Assembly: GCA_949284175.1 (NCBI GenBank)
Contig: CASDVE010000020.1
Location: 1-62,369 of the forward strand
Source: an uncultured Eubacteriales bacterium
GTDB taxonomy: Bacteria; Bacillota; Clostridia; Lachnospirales; Lachnospiraceae
DNA length: 62,369 bases
Reading direction: 5' to 3'
The translations under genes were made by a program, and so were the position numbers. How positions within the stretch are numbered: the first letter of the stretch is position 1; each line of letters begins with the position of its first letter. Positions 25,432-33,977 of this stretch are shown here, piece after piece. The notes under the pieces were generated by a model. That model was not told the origin of the DNA. It saw only the letters and a list, made by a program, of their open reading frames with translations, and did not search any database.

Positions 25432-26991
25432 TTATACCACACCTGTGCCATTAATCAATTTATCCAATAAGGTATCTAATGTTGTCATAAGTCTTGAAGC
25501 TGCATTATAAGATTGCTGATATTTCATCATATTCATAACTTCTTCATCCATATTAACACCAGTAACAGACTCCCTCGATGTTGCTGCTTGCTGTGCTACT
25601 GTCGTATGGTTCTGAAGAAGAGATTCATAGGACTTTTTATCAATGGCATACGTATTTTGAATGGAACCATAGCAATCAAAAAGGCTTTTTTTAGTACCAC
25701 TTTGTGTGCCATCTGGATTTATCAACTCAACTTCTTCATCAGATAATAAAGATATCATTTTTAAAATCGTTTCATTTCCAGTAGAAGTACCAGTATCTGT
25801 TCTCTTAATATGAATCGTTCCCTTTGCCCACTCCTCTGAGATTTTAATATTAGATGCAGTGAAACCATCTGCTCCTCCGTTTGCTGTTGTAAATAACGCT
25901 TTATCTAAATTACCAGTTGCCTTTCCATTTACATATGTAACTCCATTTAATTCATTCATCTTAATCGCAAGGGTATTGACAAAAGTATTAAAGGTATCCT
26001 CATAAAATCCAATTCCATTTGTGGTACTACCATTAAAAGAACCTCTTTCATTTAACATATCCAGACTGCCCTTTAAGATACCTTCTTTTAAATTAGATTC
26101 AACGTTATTATATGTATTTCCATCTGTATCAACTATTTCCATCTCATATTTTCCATAATTTGGATCACTTTGATCTTTATTGAGTTTTACAAATATTTTT
26201 TCTGCTACCTTATCATCATCTATTAACGTAATATTCTTATTATTAGAGCCTGTAAATGTCACTTTTAACTTATCAACATAAATTCCGCCACCCTTATGTA
26301 CCTTTTCTGTTTCCACTTTAATTGGAAGATAGGTAGATAAATCATCTAATAATAAGTTCCGTTGATCTTGTAACTCCAACGCTGGATCACCAAGAATTTG
26401 ACTTTGTTTAATGGATTCATTTAAATTTTTTATATTTTCTAAAATATCTCTTATATCCGCTAAGTTGCTATCTTCTATCCTATCGATTACTTTATCTTTT
26501 ACCGTAGCCAAATCTTCCGCATTTTGATGGATATAATTGATCAATACTTCAAAAGAAGAGCGCACAATCGTATCATCAGAAGATTGCCCCGGCTGAGATA
26601 ACTTATCTAATTGACTTACAATATCAGATAATTGTTCCTTAATAGCAGATTTATCGGATTCATCAAAGATTCCCCCGATATCAGAAAGAATATTATTAAT
26701 AGAATCCGCTGTTCCTACTTTTGTTAACTGATTGCGATACTGTGTATCCAAAAAAGGATCTCGAATCTGGGAAACTCCTGTCATAAGCACACCCATACCA
26801 ACTTTTACATCGTTTGGAGAGCTAAAACTCCCTGCTTGTTGTGGTGAAATGCTGACAAGATCTAGTCTTTGTCTTGTATAACCTTCAGTATTGATATTAC
26901 TTAAGTTTTGTCCTGTTACATCTAACGCCTTCTGATTTGCACTGAGTGCCAACTGCGCCATTGAAAATCCAGCAAAAGTTGATCGAACCAT
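25432..26991 (-). CDS. flgK: Flagellar hook-associated protein 1 (FlgK)
   Basis: 519 residues. The N-terminal rod/hook signature is FAGFSMAQLALSANQKALDVTGQNLSNINTEGYTRQ (split over residues 5-40), and the C-terminal helix has VNMDEEVMNMMKYQQSYNAASRLMTTLDTLLDKLI. FlgK is the first hook-filament junction protein. Its length fits the Firmicutes family. It sits between flgN (its chaperone) and flgL, 11 bases after flgN. Confidence 0.94.
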   Translation of the reverse strand: MVRSTFAGFSMAQLALSANQKALDVTGQNLSNINTEGYTRQRLDLVSISPQQAGSFSSPNDVKVGMGVLMTGVSQIRDPFLDTQYRNQLTKVGTADSINNILSDIGGIFDESDKSAIKEQLSDIVSQLDKLSQPGQSSDDTIVRSSFEVLINYIHQNAEDLATVKDKVIDRIEDSNLADIRDILENIKNLNESIKQSQILGDPALELQDQRNLLLDDLSTYLPIKVETEKVHKGGGIYVDKLKVTFTGSNNKNITLIDDDKVAEKIFVKLNKDQSDPNYGKYEMEIVDTDGNTYNNVESNLKEGILKGSLDMLNERGSFNGSTTNGIGFYEDTFNTFVNTLAIKMNELNGVTYVNGKATGNLDKALFTTANGGADGFTASNIKISEEWAKGTIHIKRTDTGTSTGNETILKMISLLSDEEVELINPDGTQSGTKKSLFDCYGSIQNTYAIDKKSYESLLQNHTTVAQQAATSRESVTGVNMDEEVMNMMKYQQSYNAASRLMTTLDTLLDKLINGTGVV

Positions 26992-27002
26992 AACGCTCCT
27001 CC

Positions 27003-27449
27003 TTATACTCTTCTACTTGTAAATGGCTTTTTTCTATTTTCTAGATTTCTATCTTCTGTATAACGTGCTCCATTTTGTGCTAAAGCGGCATTTACTTTAT
27101 GTAAGTTTACTTGTATCAAAGCACACGCATCTTCATTTATAGCTTGAAATTCCTTTATTTTTTTTGATAATTTTAAAAATAAAGGCTCTAACCGCTTCTT
27201 TTCTTCTTCTGACACAATTTCAAGAATCTGACGGAATTTTTTATTCTCCCATCCATTTTCTTTTTGTATCCGTTCTCTTTCTTGTTCCAAGCCTCGTAAT
27301 TTTAAGATACATGCTTGCTCTTTATTCATGCTATCTTCTAAGAAAGTGATTTTGTTCTTTTGAACAGATTCTAATTTCTTTTGCTCTACTATTTTTAACT
27401 CTTCAAATAGGGAAATCATTTTACGAATCACTTCTTCAAACTTCTCCAT
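27003..27449 (-). CDS. flgN: FlgN family export chaperone
   Basis: 148 residues, wholly helical, with heptad-like Leu/Ile spacing (MISLFEELKIVEQKKLESVQKN, LEQERERIQKENGW). Length and position between flgM and flgK match FlgN, the chaperone that escorts FlgK and FlgL to the export gate. Identification rests mainly on context and helical content. Confidence 0.8.
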   Translation of the reverse strand: MEKFEEVIRKMISLFEELKIVEQKKLESVQKNKITFLEDSMNKEQACILKLRGLEQERERIQKENGWENKKFRQILEIVSEEEKKRLEPLFLKLSKKIKEFQAINEDACALIQVNLHKVNAALAQNGARYTEDRNLENRKKPFTSRRV

Positions 27450-27451
27450 AC

Positions 27452-27769
27452 CTATTCTCCTTTCTCAAGTAGAATCTTTGAAACAATATCAGTAACATTG
27501 AAAGAATACGTTCCTTCTTGCACTTGCTTTTTCAAATCATTTATTCGCTCCTCGCTATTTCCCCTTGCAACATCTTGAAGAACTTGTTTTGTCATAGAAC
27601 TTATAAATTGATCTTCTAAACTTTTTGTAGATGGTCTTGTTTTTGTAATTTGGATCTGATCAAATTTTCCATTCTTTGCTTGTTGCTCTAAACTTTTTGT
27701 ATTTCTCTGATTTTGCATTATCATCGAATTTTTATATAATTTGCTTATATCGTTAAAATTTATTTTCAT
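27452..27769 (-). CDS. flgM: Anti-sigma-28 factor FlgM
   Basis: 105 residues, first gene after a sigma-28 promoter and followed 2 bases later by flgN, the usual flgM-flgN-flgK-flgL order. The disordered N terminus and the C-terminal segment with DLKKQVQEGTYSFNVTDIV and SKILLEKGE match the sigma-binding helices of FlgM. It should hold FliA (38699-39490) until exported through the finished hook. Confidence 0.85.
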   Translation of the reverse strand: MKINFNDISKLYKNSMIMQNQRNTKSLEQQAKNGKFDQIQITKTRPSTKSLEDQFISSMTKQVLQDVARGNSEERINDLKKQVQEGTYSFNVTDIVSKILLEKGE

Positions 27770-27809
27770 ATGACCACCTCATCATCTGACATTTTCCCTT
27801 ACCTTTTTA

Positions 27810-27836
27810 TTATCGTCATTGTGAAAGAAATATTAA
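27810..27836 (-). promoter_or_regulatory. Sigma-28-type promoter of flgM operon
   Basis: On the minus strand TTAA (27833-27836), a 15-base spacer, then GACGATAA (27810-27817). The -35 element includes the stop codon of the upstream gene (27833-28963). It would place the anti-sigma factor under its own target, a common feedback. Confidence 0.75.
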
Positions 27837-28963
27837 GATTTCTCGTCATTTTTCTTTTGTTTCCCATAAATAAAATACAAACGATATAACCAAAAGATTG
27901 GCAAAAGCATTGGATATTTATTCAAAATTGGAAACAATTCCTTCATGTACTCTTTTCTAGGAAATTTCCATTGATGCCGTTCTTTCCTTCTTTTCTTTCG
28001 TTCCCATATTCTCTCTTTTTTCTCTTCAACTTGGATTAAGGGTAAAAACTCTTTACTAATCTCTCTTCCATTTGCTCCTTTTGTCAAAATATACTGCTCC
28101 ATATTATAATATATTTCTTGATCCTCTGTGGCAATTTGCCCATCAAACCATATATGAGCCAGTTGCCTTATGTAAGTAGCAAACTTCAATAACTGCAATT
28201 TATTTAACTCTTCTTCAATATAGTTCCAATTCAATGTATCACTTACTTCTTTATAATAATTCCAGTAATCTAGAACATGACGAACGTTAATTTCTCCCTC
28301 TGCATAATAATCTACCAGTTCTTGAATCAAATGCACATAAAACGCATTTCTATCCCATTGATGGATATAAGAATGACCAATGACAGTTGGCACCTTACTC
28401 AATAATTTTTTCTTATATTTTTTCTTCTTTCCTGTAATCTTAGCATAATTTCTTAAAATGATAGTGCTATCTGAACCCTTTTTATACTTATAACCAATTC
28501 TAACTATCTCTTCACTTTTTTCATATCCAATGCGTTCCAGCAAAAATTCAATCTCTTCCAATTGTTCTTCTTCTATGAAAATCTCTATCGCTGATAACAT
28601 TTGCATTTCTTTAATTGGATAATAACTTCTCATGATATATGCTCCAAATAACATACAATGAATTTCATTTCTGTCAAAAGCAAGCATAATCCGCTCAACT
28701 TCCCTTTCATATTTTTCCCCTGATAGAAAGGACTCTTGGTATCGTGCAAAAAATTTTTCATGAGTTTTTTCAGAAATGGTGGTTTCCATGCCAATCAAAG
28801 CTAAATATATCAAATTTGCCACCTTATGATAATCTGCCAATTTATAAATCTGATCCCAATCCACAGAACGCACCTTTTGTGGAACTTCATTGCCATTTTG
28901 GACAGATTCAATAATTCTTAATAAACATTCTACTTCTATTGTTCTTCCATACTGTCCAGCCAT
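27833..28963 (-). CDS. Nucleotidyltransferase-fold family protein (NTP_transf_5-like), active site degenerate
   Basis: 376 residues. The fold layout matches the uncharacterised nucleotidyltransferase family PF14907: an N-terminal helical part (VDWDQIYKLADYHKVANLIY), then LAFDRNEIHCMLFGAYIMRSYYP where the family has a K/G motif, then EMQMLSAIEIFI where active members have a DxDxx metal pair. Those acidic residues are absent, so catalysis is doubtful. The C terminus is strongly basic with a hydrophobic end (LLPIFWLYRLYFIY). Family members often sit in glycan clusters; why it precedes flgM is unknown. Confidence 0.6.
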   Translation of the reverse strand: MAGQYGRTIEVECLLRIIESVQNGNEVPQKVRSVDWDQIYKLADYHKVANLIYLALIGMETTISEKTHEKFFARYQESFLSGEKYEREVERIMLAFDRNEIHCMLFGAYIMRSYYPIKEMQMLSAIEIFIEEEQLEEIEFLLERIGYEKSEEIVRIGYKYKKGSDSTIILRNYAKITGKKKKYKKKLLSKVPTVIGHSYIHQWDRNAFYVHLIQELVDYYAEGEINVRHVLDYWNYYKEVSDTLNWNYIEEELNKLQLLKFATYIRQLAHIWFDGQIATEDQEIYYNMEQYILTKGANGREISKEFLPLIQVEEKKERIWERKKRRKERHQWKFPRKEYMKELFPILNKYPMLLPIFWLYRLYFIYGKQKKNDEKS

Positions 28964-28985
28964 ATACTTCTCACTTTCTAATCCA

Positions 28986-29012
28986 TTATTTTTTTTCTTG
29001 TTGCGTCGATAA
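28986..29012 (+). promoter_or_regulatory. Possible sigma-28-type promoter of C39 peptidase gene
   Basis: TTAT (28986-28989), a 15-base spacer, then GTCGATAA (29005-29012), 41 bases before the TTG start. The -10 matches the other sites in the window; the -35 is weaker. Confidence 0.55.
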
Positions 29013-29053
29013 ATATAATGTAGCTTTATTTAACAATACAGGAGGTACTTTCA

Positions 29054-29683
29054 TTGAAACCACATATAAAATACCTTTTCTTTTTGACATTACTTATTCT
29101 TGTTCTCATTCCAACAACGAACGTAATGTCAAAAAATCCGAAAGAATCTTCCATTATCGTTCCTGTTACTTCTTATTATCAAACAGATCCAAAATGGGGA
29201 GATTATTTATATGGAAATCATGATCCGATGAAAAAATATGGCTGTGGGCCAACTACCCTTTCTATTGTTATATCTGCCTTAACGGAACAAAAATTGCTCC
29301 CACCAGACGCTGCCGATTGGGCTTTTAAACATGGATACTGGCGTTTGCATTCAGGTTCTCTGCATTCTCTCATTCCGGAGGGAAGTGAAGCCTTTGGACT
29401 TCGTGCAGAAAAATTGTATCTCTACACACAAACATCCATCTCTGAAGTTTTAGAACAGGGAAAACTCATTGTATTTTTAATGGGACCTGGTCACTTTACA
29501 GAATCTGGTCACTTCATCGTCATTCATGGAATAAAAGCAGATGGAACAGTGATTATTTCTGATCCATTTAGTAAAAAAAACACAGAGAAAAGCTGGGATC
29601 TTGATATTCTAATCCGTGAACTATCAAAAGCTACGGATCATGGTTCTCCTGCTTGGGTTATTTCCAACCCAAATGCTTTTTAA
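29054..29683 (+). CDS. Secreted C39-like cysteine peptidase family protein
   Basis: 209 residues, starting at a TTG 8 bases after AGGAGGT; no ATG fits. An N-terminal signal anchor (residues about 5-22, FLTLLILVLIP) exports it. The papain-like C39/BtlCP domain has Cys64 in YGCGPTT, His in SGHFIVIHG and an Asp in SDPF. A role in cell-wall or protein processing outside the cell is inferred. It lies alone on the plus strand inside flagellar DNA, behind a sigma-28-like promoter, so it may be part of the motility regulon. Confidence 0.8.
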   Translation: MKPHIKYLFFLTLLILVLIPTTNVMSKNPKESSIIVPVTSYYQTDPKWGDYLYGNHDPMKKYGCGPTTLSIVISALTEQKLLPPDAADWAFKHGYWRLHSGSLHSLIPEGSEAFGLRAEKLYLYTQTSISEVLEQGKLIVFLMGPGHFTESGHFIVIHGIKADGTVIISDPFSKKNTEKSWDLDILIRELSKATDHGSPAWVISNPNAF

Positions 29684-29687
29684 GACG

Positions 29688-29732
29688 AAAAAAACTGTGC
29701 ACAAAAGAAACTTTTCAATGCACAGTTTTTTT
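29688..29732. terminator. Bidirectional terminator
   Basis: A 14-bp inverted repeat (AAAAAACTGTGCA arm and its complement) separates the convergent C39 gene and the fliD operon, with A/T runs on both sides. Confidence 0.88.
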
Positions 29733-29734
29733 CA

Positions 29735-30151
29735 TTACTTTTTCATCGCATGATAAAAAGAATCTGTTCCCGCCAATCTTATACTAATGACTTGATCTAA
29801 CTGTATTGTCTTTTTGGTTACATAATCAATTCTCATTACAAGATTCTTCAATTCCTCTATTCTATCTTTCCATAGAGCTATGTTTGTTTCACCTTTTAAT
29901 AACTTTCTTAATTCTTTTTGCTGATTTTCATTTATTGACTCAATGAAAACTTCTAAATTATGGATACAAGTATCGCATTGCTCCATTTCCTTTCCTCTCA
30001 TCTTTAGAATGAGTTCCGCAGAAACTGTATCATTTCTCTCTAATGCCTCTTTCACTTCTGCTGTCATTCTCTGGATCTCTGCCATATGCTGATACTTATA
30101 CTGAAGCTGTTGCTTTATCGCATCAAATAATTCCTGTTCTCTCTCATCCAT
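29735..30151 (-). CDS. FliT-like helical protein
   Basis: About 138 residues from the ATG at 30151, which overlaps the fliS stop as TGATG; an in-frame GTG at 30163 is possible. All-helical and rich in Glu, Lys and Gln, with two Cys in QCDTCIHN. Position as third gene of fliD-fliS-x matches FliT, the FliD export chaperone, but sequence likeness is weak, so the name is by context. Confidence 0.6.
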   Translation of the reverse strand: MDEREQELFDAIKQQLQYKYQHMAEIQRMTAEVKEALERNDTVSAELILKMRGKEMEQCDTCIHNLEVFIESINENQQKELRKLLKGETNIALWKDRIEELKNLVMRIDYVTKKTIQLDQVISIRLAGTDSFYHAMKK

Positions 30152-30516
30152 CAATAACCACACCTTTTACCAGCTTCCAAAAAAGCATCTCTTAAATCAG
30201 TCACCAACGGTTTTAATTCTTGAATAATCTCTTTTTTTCTACTGGAATTAATTCGACTCAATTCATATATAAAAAATTGATACATTTGATTGAGTTCCCT
30301 ACTAATTGGATAATTATGATTTAATGTATCCATTAAATATTGCACAATTTCCATTGAACGTGTAATAGATTGTTCAAAAACATCCATTTGCTTCATATCC
30401 AATGCCAATTCGGCTCTTGTTAATCTTTTTAATAATTCATTGTATACGAGTTGTAATAACTCACTCTTAGTCATTGTATAAATTGTCTGTTCTTTATATT
30501 GTTTATAAGCATTCAT
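30151..30516 (-). CDS. fliS: Flagellin export chaperone FliS
   Basis: 121 residues, family length. FliS signature: N-terminal AYKQYKEQTIYTMTKSELLQLVYN with the conserved Tyr, an SELLQLVYNELLKRL helix, and SITRSMEIVQYLMDTLN (usually AQxIIxEL). It binds the flagellin C-terminal helix and blocks polymerisation in the cytosol. 24 bases after fliD in the same transcript. Confidence 0.93.
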   Translation of the reverse strand: MNAYKQYKEQTIYTMTKSELLQLVYNELLKRLTRAELALDMKQMDVFEQSITRSMEIVQYLMDTLNHNYPISRELNQMYQFFIYELSRINSSRKKEIIQELKPLVTDLRDAFLEAGKRCGY

Positions 30517-30540
30517 TTCCCTACCGTCTTCTTTCTCCCA

Positions 30541-32988
30541 TTACTGAAGTTGTGATAACCAACTACTCTGGGCATTCATATTAGCAATTACCGTTTCTAA
30601 TCGTGTAAATTGTGAAATATAACGACTTTGTTCACTTTCTAATCGATCTTGTAATTGTTCAATAACCTTTTGTATATTCTCAATTTGTTTTTGCATAGAA
30701 TTTTGTATTACAGATAAAGGGGCTTTTGTTGAGCCAGCTCGCTGTATTAAGATACCTTTTGTGGCACCAGTCGTTTTCGCATATTGATCCATAACATTTT
30801 GAATATTATTCATTAAACCATTTGATGTTTTCGTACCATCTGATGTAAAACCAGCAATTAGTTCTTTTACTTTATCCGGATTCGTTTCCATTGCTTTTTT
30901 AAATTTTGTTTCATCAAATACAAGTTTTCCATTATCGCCATAGTCTGAGGACACAGAAATTCCAATATCAGCCAACGCTTGACGATCCGCTCCAGATGGA
31001 AGTACAAAACGCAAAGCACTAGCTAATCCTCTAAGTTCTGTATCATTATAGAGAATACCCACTTTTGCTTTCTTCTCCCAAGCAGTAATTTGACTCTCTG
31101 TCATTTCTTCTTTCTGCTGATCTGTTAATGGTTCATATTTATCACTAGCACTTTGTTTTTCATTGACCGTTGTATTGACCAAAGATAGGATCTCATTAAA
31201 AGCATCTATCATTTCTTTAACAACTGTTGTTGTTTCTTCTGCATTTGCTTTTGCACTAAATGTAACTGCCTCCGCATTTGGATCAATCTCATCTGTATAT
31301 TTACCATCTGGATCTTTTTTGTAACCAAATGTTCCTGTTAAAGAAAATTCCAAATCATCAATTTTAATAGTATTTGAATTTCGATGTACTGTAATTGGCT
31401 TGTCTGTATTGTTGTATTTTAATGTCATAATGGCATCTTTACCATGAGCAACACTTGTTCCATTTGCCGAAATGCTATATCCCTCGGCATCCTTGTCAAG
31501 TTGAAACAAATTCATTAAAGCTTGTGCATTCTTATCGGTTTCTCCAACTTTTCCAAAAGAAATGGAACTGCCTTTACCTTGATTTAGAGAAGAAATCGTA
31601 ACTTTATCTGTACTGGACAAATATGTTATTTTAACATTCGCTTCTTCTGCTATCTTATCCATTAATTCTTGCAATGTTGTGTCTTTTGTAAATGTAACTT
31701 TTTGATCATTAACATAAAGATGACCCTCACCTGACTTTTCATCTATTTCAAATAAATTATTGCCATCACTATTTTTCAATTCTCCCAATGTTTGATTGAC
31801 ATTTAGACGGTTAGAGGCACCTTCTTCTATCCCTAAAATTCCATCCTTTCCTAAAACACCTGCAATACTAGAGGAAACAATTGATAATGTAGAATAATCA
31901 TCATTTACTGTTTTAAAACTCAATTGAGCCCCCTGCAAATCAACTTTAATATTTCCTTCACCATAGGCTTTGTTAATGGCATTTTGTAATGCCGTTGCAT
32001 ATCCTGTCATGTCAGTAAAATCTTCATCCAATTTTATATTTTTCGTTGTTCCATTATAACTAAACGTTAATGTTGTTTCTTTCAGCATTTCCTTTACTGT
32101 TTTTGAAGGCCTAACATTTTCATCATGTTCTGCTGTTAAAGTTTCATTTGTACCAATAATAGTTTTCTTTTCTTCAACGGAAGAAAGTGTCTCACCCTCT
32201 CCAAGAATTCCAAGTGCTTGAAATACTTTATCTCCACTAACTAATGTTATATTATTACCAGCATTATCGTTATTGTGTATTGTCACCTTTCCACCAGATA
32301 CACCAAATTCTACTTTCGCTGAGCCGTCATCATTTTTTAATCCTTGATCAATTAAAGCGTTATTGAGCACATTCACCGCTTTTTGTAGTGCATCTTCCTG
32401 ACTTACACCATCCGTTAAACCATATAAATTTGTTGCATCTTCAGCCGATAATGTAATACTATACTCTTTAGTACCTACTTTTATTTTAAAACTCTCACCA
32501 GCTAAATTACTTGTGTAAATATTATCTCCCTTTGTTATAGTCCCGCTGATCTTTTGATCTCCACTAATTATATTAGATGATGTTATCTGTGCACTTGTCG
32601 CCAATTGTTTGACTCCCAATATAGAAATATTATCAATTAATGGAGAGTTTCCACTGACAGATACATACTTGCTATTTGCCCCTTGACTTGTAATATCGTT
32701 TCTTGAAAAGAAGCTAGAACTTAAAAGATTCGTACTGGATGTATAAGATGTATATTTCTGAGTAAAATCGTACATTTTATCTGTAATGTTTCTGATTGCC
32801 TCTTGTTGCCATTCCACAATTTGTTTTTGTTGTTTTTGTTTTTGTATTTTAGATTGTGTACCGCTTGTCATAGCTTCAATTAAGGAGTCTCTATCAAGCC
32901 CACTTGCCAATCCACCATATCCTTTTAAACTATTCGTACCTGTTAAACTGCTACTTGTAGAACTTGTTAAACCACCAATAGATGCCAT
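30541..32988 (-). CDS. fliD: Flagellar filament cap protein FliD (HAP2), large
   Basis: 815 residues, well above the common 450-600. The N-terminal FliD domain (GLASGLDRDSLIEAMTSGTQSKIQKQKQQ) and C-terminal coiled coil (GILIQRAGSTKAPLSVIQNSM, LEQ/QSRYISQFTRLETVIANMNAQSSWLSQL) are typical. The middle holds at least two similar beta-rich flagellin hook IN-like segments (INKAYGEGNIKVDLQGAQLSF; VKITYLSSTDKVTISS), accounting for the extra length. It caps the filament and may be an adhesin. Driven by its own sigma-28 promoter. Confidence 0.93.
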   Translation of the reverse strand: MASIGGLTSSTSSSLTGTNSLKGYGGLASGLDRDSLIEAMTSGTQSKIQKQKQQKQIVEWQQEAIRNITDKMYDFTQKYTSYTSSTNLLSSSFFSRNDITSQGANSKYVSVSGNSPLIDNISILGVKQLATSAQITSSNIISGDQKISGTITKGDNIYTSNLAGESFKIKVGTKEYSITLSAEDATNLYGLTDGVSQEDALQKAVNVLNNALIDQGLKNDDGSAKVEFGVSGGKVTIHNNDNAGNNITLVSGDKVFQALGILGEGETLSSVEEKKTIIGTNETLTAEHDENVRPSKTVKEMLKETTLTFSYNGTTKNIKLDEDFTDMTGYATALQNAINKAYGEGNIKVDLQGAQLSFKTVNDDYSTLSIVSSSIAGVLGKDGILGIEEGASNRLNVNQTLGELKNSDGNNLFEIDEKSGEGHLYVNDQKVTFTKDTTLQELMDKIAEEANVKITYLSSTDKVTISSLNQGKGSSISFGKVGETDKNAQALMNLFQLDKDAEGYSISANGTSVAHGKDAIMTLKYNNTDKPITVHRNSNTIKIDDLEFSLTGTFGYKKDPDGKYTDEIDPNAEAVTFSAKANAEETTTVVKEMIDAFNEILSLVNTTVNEKQSASDKYEPLTDQQKEEMTESQITAWEKKAKVGILYNDTELRGLASALRFVLPSGADRQALADIGISVSSDYGDNGKLVFDETKFKKAMETNPDKVKELIAGFTSDGTKTSNGLMNNIQNVMDQYAKTTGATKGILIQRAGSTKAPLSVIQNSMQKQIENIQKVIEQLQDRLESEQSRYISQFTRLETVIANMNAQSSWLSQLQ

Positions 32989-33049
32989 GTTAACACACCC
33001 TTTCCTATATCATAAATAAATCGTTTTCTTTTTCTTGTTTTCTGTTATA

Positions 33050-33077
33050 TTATCGGCAACAACCTATTCTAAATTAA
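33050..33077 (-). promoter_or_regulatory. Sigma-28 promoter of fliD operon
   Basis: On the minus strand TTAA (33074-33077), a 16-base spacer, then GCCGATAA (33050-33057), 62 bases before the fliD ATG. Identical -10 to the flagellin promoter. Confidence 0.85.
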
Positions 33078-33129
33078 GATTTTTTGTACATTTTCTGTAT
33101 TGCTGTTCTATTCAACGATAGAAACAGAA

Positions 33130-33165
33130 AACCAGAAGAAACTTATCCTTCTATTTCTTCTGGTT
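33130..33165 (-). terminator. Terminator of the main flagellar operon
   Basis: Inverted repeat AACCAGAAGAAA/TTTCTTCTGGTT (arms 33130-33141 and 33154-33165), with TTTTCTGTTTC following on the minus strand. It lies 64 bases past the stop of the ComFB gene and ends the 25-kb operon before the fliD promoter. Confidence 0.8.
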
Positions 33166-33228
33166 ATTTCTCTCTCCATTTTATATTCATAAAGCTGTTC
33201 TTTATCTTTTGTACTATTCTCATTGTTA

Positions 33229-33966
33229 TTAGTGATGTGGATTTTCTTTTACAACAATACAGGCTTTTGTCAATTCTACCAATACTTGATCAGAATATTT
33301 ATCTGCATAAAAATTAAGTAGTGGAAACACTCCACTTGACTGAATGACCACATATTTTGCAGGAAGATGGGTTAGGGCATAGGCTTTTACATCAGCGACA
33401 CATCTTGGGCACATACAGTTCCCAAACTTCTCCATATACATTTTCGCCTTTTTTGACACAACATGTTCCATCACATTGACAAAACTATACTCTGGTATCT
33501 CTTCTGACTCTTCTTCTATATCTGGCACTTGCTCCTCATCGCCTTGCTTTTCTTGTTCTATTTCTGATTCTAACAAATCCGCCTGCTCTTTTAATTCTTC
33601 TTCTATTTTCTCTTCCTTTAATGTTTCAACTGGTGTATCTTCTTTTATCCCCTCTATCTGTTTTACTTCTTCTTTCTCCACCACTTCTTGTGAAGAATCT
33701 TCTGTTTTCTTCGCAACTTCTTTTGCTACCCCTTCGAATGAATGCTCTTCTTCTTGCTTTTTATTTTTTTCATTCTCCCTCTCTTCTTTTTCCAATTCCA
33801 GTTCTAGTTGTTCTTGGATCAAGGATGCTACTTCTTCTGCTTTCTTTTCTTTTGCATTACTTTCTTTTACAATATTGGCAGGAGTTTTTCCTTTTTCTTT
33901 CTCTTTTTTCTTATTTCCTGACAAAAGATTTAGTACATGATCCGTTTTATTTGTTTTTTTGTCCAT
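33229..33966 (-). CDS. ComFB-domain protein with long charged N-terminal region
   Basis: About 245 residues, ATG at 33966 with AGGAG 8 bases upstream. Residues 1-155 are extremely Glu/Lys-rich, probably disordered or coiled coil. Residues about 160-245 match the ComFB family (VNVMEHVVSKK, CMCPRC with three Cys near 184-189, DVKAYALTHLPAKYVV, and a C-terminal VKENPHH). ComFB binds zinc through such cysteines, and family members have been reported to bind cyclic dinucleotides. It is the last gene of the flagellar operon, 11 bases after a ParA ATPase gene, suggesting the two act together. Function here is inferred. Confidence 0.8.
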   Translation of the reverse strand: MDKKTNKTDHVLNLLSGNKKKEKEKGKTPANIVKESNAKEKKAEEVASLIQEQLELELEKEERENEKNKKQEEEHSFEGVAKEVAKKTEDSSQEVVEKEEVKQIEGIKEDTPVETLKEEKIEEELKEQADLLESEIEQEKQGDEEQVPDIEEESEEIPEYSFVNVMEHVVSKKAKMYMEKFGNCMCPRCVADVKAYALTHLPAKYVVIQSSGVFPLLNFYADKYSDQVLVELTKACIVVKENPHH

Positions 33967-33977
33967 CACACCTTCTC

